A stretch of DNA of 14,081 nt, taken from contig JALHTD010000501.1 of NCBI GenBank assembly GCA_022865555.1, positions 1 through 14,081 on the forward strand, written 5' to 3'. A model generated the notes under the pieces. It did not search any database. It saw nothing but the letters and a program-made list of their open reading frames with translations, and was not told the DNA's origin. Source of the DNA: Thermoanaerobaculaceae bacterium. GTDB lineage: Bacteria; Acidobacteriota; Thermoanaerobaculia; Thermoanaerobaculales; Thermoanaerobaculaceae. Shown in pieces: positions 1 to 5,682 of the stretch; position 1 is the first letter of the stretch, and each line of letters opens with the position of its first letter. The position numbers were made by a program, and so were the translations under genes.

Positions 1-42
1 AGGCACCAGGTCAGCGCCTGCGCCGCGTTCGGGCTGCGATGC

Positions 43-1128
43 TCAGAGCGGCAGCTCGATGCGGGCCTGGCGCTTGCTGGATTCCAGGATCGCCAGCGCC
101 AACTCGAGGTTACGCCCGCCGCAGCCATCACCGCGCACCGTGACCGTGGTCTCGCCGGCCAGCAACAGCGCGGTCGCCTCGCCGGGCGCAAGGGTTGCCG
201 CGAGGGCGGCGAGGGCTGTGCCGACGCTGCGGGCCTCGCCGCGCAGCGTGCGGGTCAGCTCGCACGTGCGGAACCCGGCCTGCTGTGCCACCACTGCCGC
301 GGCCCGGAGGGCGTCCCCGCTGCAGCCCAGGAGGTGCGCGCTGACGTGCGCGAGCCGTGGATCGCCAGGTTTGGGGGACTCGGGAATCTCCCCACGAGCT
401 CCCGCGGCGAGGAACACCAACACACGAGGGAAGGAGGAGGCAAGCCTCCGGCGCTCGAGGACGGAGATCGCATCCGCGAACGTGGTCGGGTCACCGACGG
501 TCGGGCCGGACCCTGCGGACGAGAGATCGTCGCCCGGCACGTCTGAGACCACCAGCGTCAGAATCGGCGCGGGGCAGGCGACGGCCAGGCGGCCGCCGGT
601 GCCGGCCAGCAGGTGTTTGCGCACCGCGTTGAGCTCCCGGATCGGGGCACCGGCCGCCAGCAGCGCAGATGTCAGCGCGCCCAATTCCTCGCTGTCCACG
701 CCCGGCAACGCCTCGGCGAGCAGCGCCGAGGTACCGCCGGAGAGCAGGAGCACGACCCCGTCCTCGGGCGCACACGAGGCAAGTATCGACAGCAGCTCGC
801 GGGTCGCGGCGGCGCCCCGGCTGTCCGGCAGCGGATGGCTGGCCCGCCTCGCGAAGGGCGCCACCGAGTCCGGGACCTCGACGCCGTCAGGCACGAGCAC
901 GAAGACCGAGTCGGGCAGCCGCTGGCTGCGGCGGAGGAACGCGGCGGCAAGCCCTGGTGCCGCCTTCCCCAGCGCGACTAGGTTCAGCCTGCCCGCGGGG
1001 CGAAGCCCGGAGCCGGCGAACTCGATGCCGTCGGGGAAGAAGCCGATCCGGCGGGCAAGCGTGTCGGGGGCGACCGCGGCCACCGCGGCGGCGAACATCG
1101 AACGCGCGAGGTCGGAGAGGGGCGTCAC
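43..1128 (-). CDS. Glycerate 2-kinase, DUF4147/MOFRL family, C-terminally short
   Basis: Members of this family phosphorylate D-glycerate with ATP to 2-phosphoglycerate in the cytoplasm. The 361-residue product shows the N-terminal DUF4147 landmarks: VALGKAAPGLA (about 51-61, with the conserved lysine), LLLSGGTSAL (127-136), LNAVRKHL (166-173) and VVSDVPGDDLSSAGSGPTVGDP (193-214). The start of the MOFRL domain follows: LLLAGETTVTVRG (321-333) and GGRNLELALA (337-346). After that it stops, whereas family members usually run to about 420-450 residues and carry a further block with a DGxDGPTDAAGA-like motif, which is absent here. The GTG start overlaps the TGA of the YggX-like gene (GTGA), so the two are translationally coupled. 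The open frame continues far upstream, but that part is antisense to real genes and is composition-driven. Family is sure; activity is less so because of the missing tail. Confidence 0.88.
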   Translation of the reverse strand: MTPLSDLARSMFAAAVAAVAPDTLARRIGFFPDGIEFAGSGLRPAGRLNLVALGKAAPGLAAAFLRRSQRLPDSVFVLVPDGVEVPDSVAPFARRASHPLPDSRGAAATRELLSILASCAPEDGVVLLLSGGTSALLAEALPGVDSEELGALTSALLAAGAPIRELNAVRKHLLAGTGGRLAVACPAPILTLVVSDVPGDDLSSAGSGPTVGDPTTFADAISVLERRRLASSFPRVLVFLAAGARGEIPESPKPGDPRLAHVSAHLLGCSGDALRAAAVVAQQAGFRTCELTRTLRGEARSVGTALAALAATLAPGEATALLLAGETTVTVRGDGCGGRNLELALAILESSKRQARIELPL

Positions 1129-1367
1129 TCGCCTTTGGCGGGGGCGAGGTTCAGGAAGGTGCGCATCTGCCCCTCCAGCGCCTTTCGCGCTTCCGGATCG
1201 ATGAGGTTGAGGCGGTACTCGTTGATCACCATGACCTGCGCACGCAACCATTCGCGCCAGCAGGCCGGGCACACTCGCTGCTGGACCTCGGTGCCCAACG
1301 CGGTCGGCATCGGGGGCTGTGCCATGGCCTCGGTCGCCTGACCACACCGGGAACAGGTGATGCGCAT
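1125..1367 (-). CDS. YggX-like Fe(II)-trafficking family protein with N-terminal zinc ribbon
   Basis: An 80-residue cytoplasmic protein. The C-terminal half, from WREWLRAQVMVINEYRLNL (38-56) to MRTFLNL (68-74), matches the pattern of the YggX family (W..W...Q.MLINE..LN, then an M..FL ending), which in enterics is linked to iron trafficking and protection of Fe-S clusters. The N-terminal half has two CxxC pairs, C5/C8 and C33/C36, which E. coli YggX lacks and which look like a zinc ribbon. The ATG start is preceded by GGAGG (1372-1376 on this strand, 4 bases away). It is the first gene of a two-gene unit with glycerate kinase and is divergent from the HAD gene. The function is inferred from the family; the zinc-ribbon version may do something else, for example nucleic-acid binding. 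Confidence 0.75.
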   Translation of the reverse strand: MRITCSRCGQATEAMAQPPMPTALGTEVQQRVCPACWREWLRAQVMVINEYRLNLIDPEARKALEGQMRTFLNLAPAKGE

Positions 1368-1394
1368 GGGTCCTCCAGCGCCGGTCGTCGCGCG

Positions 1395-1400
1395 TAGAAT
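1395..1400 (+). promoter_or_regulatory. Candidate -10 box for the HAD-ManC operon
   Basis: TAGAAT differs from the sigma-70 -10 consensus at one base and lies in the 66-base divergent gap between the YggX-like gene and the HAD gene. It predicts a transcript start near 1407 and a leader of about 27 bases that would contain the GGGAGG ribosome-binding site (1419-1424). I found no matching -35 hexamer 16-18 bases upstream, so this is only a candidate. Confidence 0.35.
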
Positions 1401-1433
1401 AGCGCGTCGGGCCGACGTGGGAGGCAACCTGGG

Positions 1434-2144
1434 GTGAGAAGGCACGATTCCCCGCAGGCGGTGCTGTTGGACGTGGGGGGCACCCTGATCGAGGCTCGCC
1501 CCTCGGTGTCCGACGTGTACGCACAGACTCTCTCCCGCTGGGGGCCTCCGGTAGAACCCCGTCAGGTGGACCCTGTTTTCCGCGAGGTCTGGACCGAGCT
1601 GACGCAGCTCCACCCGCGCGGGCTCGACCGCTACCACCACTTGAAGGGCGGCGAACGCGAGTGGTGGGGTGAGTTCCTGCGGCGGGTGCTGGCTCGGCTC
1701 GGCCACCCGGCCCCCTGGGAGCCGGTGCTCGGGGAGCTCTTCGATGCCTTTGCAGACCCCACGCTCTGGCATGTCTTTCCCGAGGTCGCCGAGGTGCTCG
1801 CGAGGCTGCGGTCGGAGGGTGTGCGCCTGGCCGTGGTCTCGAACTGGGATTCCAGGCTGCCGCGGCTGCTCGACGGGCTCGGTCTTTCGGAGTTCTTCGA
1901 CGAGGTGCTGGTCTCCTCCCTGGAGGGCGTGGAGAAGCCGGGGATAGAGATCTTCCGCCGGGCCGCCGCGCGCCTCGGGGTCGCTGCGGCAGCATGCCTC
2001 CACGCTGGCGACTCGCCCCTCGACGACTACCGGGGCGCCGAGAGCGCGGGGATGCGCGCGGTGCTGGTGGACCGCGCACGGATCTTCACCAACGGGTACC
2101 TGAGGGTTTCGGATCTGCGGGAGCTCTATGACCTGGTCACCTGA
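1434..2144 (+). CDS. HAD-superfamily hydrolase, REG-2/HDHD3-like
   Basis: A 236-residue soluble protein with all four HAD motifs. Motif I is LLDVGGTL, with nucleophile D13. Motif II is VVSNWDSRL, with S136. The motif III lysine is in EKPG (K168). Motif IV is AGDSPLDDYRGA, with D193 and D197/D198. The stretch from SNWDSRL through the lysine to the GDS motif matches the REG-2-like/HDHD3 subgroup of type IA HADs. The usual second aspartate of motif I (DxD) is a glycine here, as in several non-phosphatase or atypical members, so the substrate cannot be predicted. The GTG start is favoured by GGGAGG at 1419-1424, 9 bases upstream; no better start is available. The 3' end overlaps the guanylyltransferase frame, so both are probably on one transcript. 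A sugar-phosphate phosphatase role next to GDP-mannose synthesis is possible but only inferred. Confidence 0.88.
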   Translation: MRRHDSPQAVLLDVGGTLIEARPSVSDVYAQTLSRWGPPVEPRQVDPVFREVWTELTQLHPRGLDRYHHLKGGEREWWGEFLRRVLARLGHPAPWEPVLGELFDAFADPTLWHVFPEVAEVLARLRSEGVRLAVVSNWDSRLPRLLDGLGLSEFFDEVLVSSLEGVEKPGIEIFRRAAARLGVAAAACLHAGDSPLDDYRGAESAGMRAVLVDRARIFTNGYLRVSDLRELYDLVT

Positions 2145-3222
2145 CGGGATGTCGCTGTACGCGCTGGTGATGGCGGGTGGCTCCGGGACGCGGTTCTGGC
2201 CGCTCTCCCGGCACTCCCGGCCGAAACAACTGCTGCCTTTCGCCCAGGGACGCTCGCTCCTCGCCGCCACCGTCGAGCGTCTGGCCCCCCTGGTCTCGCC
2301 CGATCGCACGCTTGTGGTGACATCGGCGGAAGTGGCCGACGCCGTTCGGGCGGAGCTCCCCCATCTGCCGGGGCACAACGTCCTGGCCGAGCCCGCGGGG
2401 CGGGACACCGCGGCGTGCGTGGGGTGGGTGGCGTGGCGCGTGGCGCGCTCCAAGCCGGAGGCGGTGATGATCGTGCTGCCCGCCGATCACCTGATCCCGG
2501 ACGGTCCCGCGCTCCGATCCGCCCTCGCCAGCGCAGCCGCGACCGCCGCGGCCCGGGGGGGCCTCGTGACGCTGGCCTTGCGCCCGACCCGAGCGGAGAC
2601 CGGCTTCGGCTACCTGGAGCTCGGCGAGGTCGTGAGCGCGGCGGCGGGTCGGCCGGTGCACGTGGTGAAGCGTTTCGTCGAGAAGCCGAGCCGGGAGCAT
2701 GCCGAGGAGTTCCTCGCCGCAGGCAACTACTGTTGGAACTCCGGCATGTTTGCCTGGACGGTGGGCTCGATCCAGGGTGCGATCCGTGAGCATCTCCCGG
2801 AGTTGGCGGCCGGACTCGACTCTCTGATGGCCGCCACCGACGCCGTTGGCGAGGAGGAGGCGCTCCGCCGCCACTACCCGGAGCTGCAAAAGGTCTCGAT
2901 CGACGTCGGGGTGATGGAGAAGGCGAAGCCGGTCTGGGCGGTGGGTGTGGATTTCGCCTGGTCCGACGTGGGCTCGTGGGCTTCGCTCTCCGAGGTGCTG
3001 CCACAGCAGACGGGCGGCGTCAGACTCGGCGACGTGATCGCCCTCGACAGCGATGGCTCGGTCGTGGTCTCGGAGGGTCCACTGGTGGCGGTGGTGGGCG
3101 TGCACGACCTGGTTGTCGTTGCGACTCGAGACGCGGTCCTGGTAATCCCGAGGAACGACGCACAGCGCGTCAAGGAGCTGGTCGAGACGCTGCGCGAGGC
3201 TGGCCGCGACGACCTCCTGTAA
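2128..3222 (+). CDS. manC: Mannose-1-phosphate guanylyltransferase
   Basis: Makes GDP-mannose from GTP and mannose 1-phosphate, the activated sugar for O-antigen, exopolysaccharide and glycoprotein assembly. The 364-residue product carries the nucleotidyltransferase signature MAGGSGTRFWPLSR with the following PKQ (residues 15-34), EPAGRDTAA (88-96), VLPADH (116-121), GFGYLELG (159-166), KRFVEKP (181-187), YCWNSGMFAW (201-210), SIDVGVMEKA (257-266) and DFAWSDVGSW (275-284). It lacks the C-terminal phosphomannose-isomerase domain of bifunctional ManC, so it is the short, monofunctional form. The ATG at 2128 has CGGGAG just upstream and overlaps the HAD stop by 17 bases. ATG 2149 would give a more typical N-terminus (MSLYALVMAGG) but has no clear ribosome-binding site. 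It probably supplies mannose to the glycan genes downstream. Confidence 0.95.
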   Translation: MTWSPDGMSLYALVMAGGSGTRFWPLSRHSRPKQLLPFAQGRSLLAATVERLAPLVSPDRTLVVTSAEVADAVRAELPHLPGHNVLAEPAGRDTAACVGWVAWRVARSKPEAVMIVLPADHLIPDGPALRSALASAAATAAARGGLVTLALRPTRAETGFGYLELGEVVSAAAGRPVHVVKRFVEKPSREHAEEFLAAGNYCWNSGMFAWTVGSIQGAIREHLPELAAGLDSLMAATDAVGEEEALRRHYPELQKVSIDVGVMEKAKPVWAVGVDFAWSDVGSWASLSEVLPQQTGGVRLGDVIALDSDGSVVVSEGPLVAVVGVHDLVVVATRDAVLVIPRNDAQRVKELVETLREAGRDDLL

Positions 3223-3275
3223 CGAGGAACGCGAAGAACAAGCCAGTGGCACCCGCTGCCGCCGACTCTCGATTG

Positions 3276-3301
3276 TGCCTCGTGCCTGATGCCTCGTGCC
3301 T
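3276..3301. repeat. Short tandem direct repeat, two copies of TGCCTCGTGCCT
   Basis: Two perfect 12-base copies (3276-3287 and 3290-3301) with a 14-base period lie in the 85-base convergent gap between the guanylyltransferase and the lipoprotein gene. The repeat borders a T-rich stretch (3301-3308) but forms no clear hairpin, so it is not an obvious intrinsic terminator. It may be a fragment of a dispersed intergenic repeat. There is no other full copy that I noticed in this window. Confidence 0.6.
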
Positions 3302-3307
3302 TCTTTT

Positions 3308-3619
3308 TCAGCAGTGATCCAGGGTCCAGTAGAAGTCCTCGCCGGTTGCCAGCTCGATGGCGCGGCGCTGGACCAGCTTCCCCTGTGCATCCAGCGCCTC
3401 CAGCACGTGGCGCCCCGGTCCGATGTCGTCCAGCGTGCGGTCCGTGCCCGAACGCACGGCAAGAGCCTCCTGGCCGTCCACGTAGATCGAGAGGCTGCAG
3501 GGGCTCTCGTTGAGGACCACCAGGTTGCACTCCGAGTCCAGGAGTTCGTCCTTGCAGGCGGGCAACGCGAGCGCGAGAGCCAGGGCCAGTACGCGGAGGG
3601 GGAGGCGGGGCAGGCGCAT
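3308..3619 (-). CDS. Small lipoprotein with PEGA-like domain
   Basis: A 103-residue protein with an arginine-containing N-terminus, a Leu/Ala-rich hydrophobic core and a lipobox-like LPAC ending at C22, so it is likely exported and lipidated. The mature part has a surface-domain pattern like PEGA repeats: LSIYVDGQEAL (43-53), then DIGPGRHVLEA (65-75) and a final DFYWTL (95-100). Three further cysteines (C31, C41 and the last residue C103) could form a disulfide. The ATG at 3619 is preferred over an in-frame TTG at 3655 because it gives a normal signal peptide and sits 7 bases after a -10-like box, implying a leaderless mRNA. No specific function can be assigned; PEGA-like lipoproteins are generally envelope-associated. 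It is convergent with the guanylyltransferase and divergent from the transporter operon. Confidence 0.72.
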   Translation of the reverse strand: MRLPRLPLRVLALALALALPACKDELLDSECNLVVLNESPCSLSIYVDGQEALAVRSGTDRTLDDIGPGRHVLEALDAQGKLVQRRAIELATGEDFYWTLDHC

Positions 3620-3626
3620 CGGGGTG

Positions 3627-3655
3627 ATGGTAGAACTCAAGGTTGACGGCGGCAA
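3627..3655 (-). promoter_or_regulatory. Sigma-70-like promoter for the PEGA-like lipoprotein
   Basis: On the minus strand, TTGCCG (3655-3650) and TACCAT (3632-3627) are separated by exactly 17 bases. The predicted transcript start is at about 3620, one base from the ATG at 3619, so the mRNA would be leaderless. This fits the lack of a ribosome-binding site before this gene. It overlaps the plus-strand promoter at 3643-3671. Confidence 0.5.
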
Positions 3656-3671
3656 GGGATCTCTCTACGCT
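3643..3671 (+). promoter_or_regulatory. Sigma-70-like promoter for the binding-protein/Wzm/Wzt operon
   Basis: TTGACG (3643-3648, one mismatch to the -35 consensus) and TACGCT (3666-3671, keeping the three best-conserved -10 positions) are separated by 17 bases. The transcript start would be near 3678, giving a leader of about 50 bases before the ATG at 3728. Its -35 region lies inside the opposing lipoprotein promoter, so RNA polymerase binding at the two would compete. Confidence 0.5.
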
Positions 3672-3727
3672 CAGGCCACGCTGTAGTTTGCGGGCCAGCG
3701 CTCGTGGACGCGGCGCATGGAGGGTCG

Positions 3728-4864
3728 ATGAAGCGGCTCGCCGCCGCCCTGACGGTGCTCATACTCGTCGGCGGCTGCAACCCAGCCGTGCGGATCGGGA
3801 TCGTGCTCCCCGAAACCGGCGCGGCCGCAGTCTACGGCGCCTCCGTCAAGAGCGGCGTGAAGCTCGCCTTCGACATTGGCCAGGCGAAGGGTTGGGCACC
3901 CCAGGGGCTCGAGGTCTTCTACCGCGATTCCGGCTCGGACCCCACGCGGGCGGCTGGCGCCGCGGAGGCGCTCTTCGAGGATGGGGCACTGCTGGTGATC
4001 GGGGGTGTGACCTCCGCCGAGGCGAAGGCGATGATCCCGGTAGCGGACCGGATGGGCCGTGTGCTGCTCTCACCCTCGGCCTCGGCGCCCGAGCTGGCGG
4101 GACGCTCCCCAAACTTCTTCCGCGTCTACCCCTCCGACGAGCTCGAGGGCGTCAAGGCTGCCGATTTCCTGGTCCTGGTGGGGGGTGCCCACACCGTGCT
4201 GATCCTCCAGGAGGACAACGACTACACCCGCGGCCTGCTGCCTGTTTTCGTGGGCGAACTCGGCAGCCACGGGGGACGCGTTGTGGGCTCGGTGCGGCTC
4301 GCCGAGCGGGGGTGGGAGAGGCAGGTTCGTGAGGAGCTGGCCGAGCACGCGCCGGACAGCGTGTACGTTTGCGGCTACGGCGACGCGATCCTGGGCGCGC
4401 TGCGCGTGCTCCGCAGCCTGGGCTTCAAAGGGACTATCTGCACCACCTCCGCGTTCAACACGTCCTCGGTGCTGCAGCGGGCGGGTTCGCTGGCCGAGGG
4501 GGTTTTCTTCCCGCTGGCGAGCCTCGACGTCACCTCGCAGCAGGAGCCGGTGAAAACGTTCGTGGCGCGCTACCGAAAGATCTACAACCTGCTGCCCGAC
4601 ATCTACGCTGCCCACGGGTACGATGCGGCCCTCGCCGCGATGTACGCCCTCCAGGGTTCCTCCGAACGAAGCGGGGCGGGCGTGCGCCGGAACCTGCTCG
4701 CGCTCGCGGACAGGAACGGCGTGATGGGTCCCCTGGCGTTCGACGACTACGGCAACATCAAACACTCCCTGTGCAACCACTGGATCCACGCCGGCAGGGC
4801 CGAGGACTACGACTCGTACCTGCAGCGGGAGAAGCAACACCCGAACCCGGGCGGTGGAGTTTGA
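3728..4864 (+). CDS. Periplasmic-binding-protein-like lipoprotein (Peripla_BP_6 / branched-chain amino acid receptor fold)
   Basis: A 378-residue exported lipoprotein. The signal peptide MKRLAAALTVLILVGGC has its lipobox cysteine at C17. The body has the type I periplasmic-binding fold of LivJ-like receptors: RIGIVLPETGAAAVYG (22-37), LLVIGGVTSAEAKAMIPVAD (88-107, the usual 'imGp.ss' region), LLSPSASAPELAG (113-125), FFRVYPSDELEG (130-141), HTVLILQEDNDYTRG (155-169) and AAHGYDAALAAMYAL (294-308). The ATG at 3728 is chosen over GTG 3704 because it gives a normal signal peptide and follows GGAGGG (3719-3724). No LivH/M/G/F genes are nearby. Instead it heads a tight operon with a glycan exporter, 20 bases before the permease. 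It could bind a glycan precursor, sense a ligand, or activate envelope enzymes in the way of LpoA-type proteins; none of these is shown. Confidence 0.85.
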   Translation: MKRLAAALTVLILVGGCNPAVRIGIVLPETGAAAVYGASVKSGVKLAFDIGQAKGWAPQGLEVFYRDSGSDPTRAAGAAEALFEDGALLVIGGVTSAEAKAMIPVADRMGRVLLSPSASAPELAGRSPNFFRVYPSDELEGVKAADFLVLVGGAHTVLILQEDNDYTRGLLPVFVGELGSHGGRVVGSVRLAERGWERQVREELAEHAPDSVYVCGYGDAILGALRVLRSLGFKGTICTTSAFNTSSVLQRAGSLAEGVFFPLASLDVTSQQEPVKTFVARYRKIYNLLPDIYAAHGYDAALAAMYALQGSSERSGAGVRRNLLALADRNGVMGPLAFDDYGNIKHSLCNHWIHAGRAEDYDSYLQREKQHPNPGGGV

Positions 4865-4884
4865 GCGCGGGGCAGGTGGGACCG

Positions 4885-5682
4885 ATGGGCGTGCTCGCCT
4901 CGCTCTACCGCCAGCGCGGCCTTGTCGCGGTGCTGGTGGCCCGCGACCTCAAGGCGCGCTACCGCGGCACGTTCCTCGGCTACCTGTGGTCGTTGCTCAA
5001 CCCCCTGCTCCTGCTCGCGGTCTACACCGCGGTCTTCACCTTCGTGATCCCCGCGCGGGTGCCCGGCGCGGTGCCCTATCCGCTGTTCCTCTTCGCGGGG
5101 TTGTTGCCGTGGCTATTCGGGTCAGGGACACTGCTCGACGCAGCGGTGGTGCTGTCGGACAACGGGCCGCTGCTCAAGAAGGTCGTGTGTGCGCCCGAGG
5201 TGTTCCCGGCGGTGACCGTGCTCTCCCACCTCGTCCACCACCTGCTCGCGCTGCCGGTGCTGCTGGCCGCGACCGCGGCGGCGGCCGGGTTCGGCCTCGT
5301 ACGGTTTCCCTGGACGGTGGCTCTGCTGCCCTTTGCGCTCCTGTTGTGGGTGGTCGCGACGGCCGGGGTGGCCCTGGCGGTCGCGGCTCTGGCCGTGCAC
5401 TTCCGCGACCTCAAGGATCTGCTCCACAACCTGCTCAACCTCTTCTTCTTCGCCACCCCCATCATCTACACCCTGGACATGATCCCGGTGCGCGCGCTGC
5501 GGCGGGTGATCCTGGCAAACCCCGTGACGCCGCTGATCCAGGTGTACCGGGACGTTGTGCTGCTCGGCCGCGTGCCCTCGGTGCTCATGTGGGCGTGGGC
5601 GGCTACCGTCGCGCTCGTGTGCTGGGTGGTCGGGGCGTGGATCTTCTCGCGTCTGCGCGAGACGATCGCGGAGACCGTGTGA
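4885..5682 (+). CDS. wzm: ABC-2 type polysaccharide/O-antigen export permease (Wzm)
   Basis: A 265-residue inner-membrane protein with about six membrane segments (roughly 33-54, 66-88, 108-136, 143-170, 180-199 and 235-255). The N-terminal amphipathic part, LVARDLKARYRGTFLGYLWS (17-36), is the signature of Wzm/KpsM/TagG exporters, and the late TPIIYTLDMIP (191-201) and ANPVTPLIQVYRDVVL (211-226) are typical of the family. With the next gene it should form the transporter that moves a lipid-linked polysaccharide across the inner membrane. The ATG at 4885 follows a G-rich AGGTGGGA stretch. In-frame TTG 4861, which would overlap the previous stop, and GTG 4876 are alternatives. The stop overlaps the start of the ATPase gene. 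Confidence 0.92.
   Translation: MGVLASLYRQRGLVAVLVARDLKARYRGTFLGYLWSLLNPLLLLAVYTAVFTFVIPARVPGAVPYPLFLFAGLLPWLFGSGTLLDAAVVLSDNGPLLKKVVCAPEVFPAVTVLSHLVHHLLALPVLLAATAAAAGFGLVRFPWTVALLPFALLLWVVATAGVALAVAALAVHFRDLKDLLHNLLNLFFFATPIIYTLDMIPVRALRRVILANPVTPLIQVYRDVVLLGRVPSVLMWAWAATVALVCWVVGAWIFSRLRETIAETV

Noticed and set aside
1129..2453. Long minus-strand open frames extending the glycerate kinase and YggX-like proteins upstream
   Set aside because: They are antisense to the HAD and ManC genes, are Arg/Pro/His-rich and show no domain. They reflect high GC content at codon position 3 of the opposite strand.
3223..3307. Intrinsic terminator after ManC
   Set aside because: There is a T-rich stretch near 3301 but no convincing GC stem before it.
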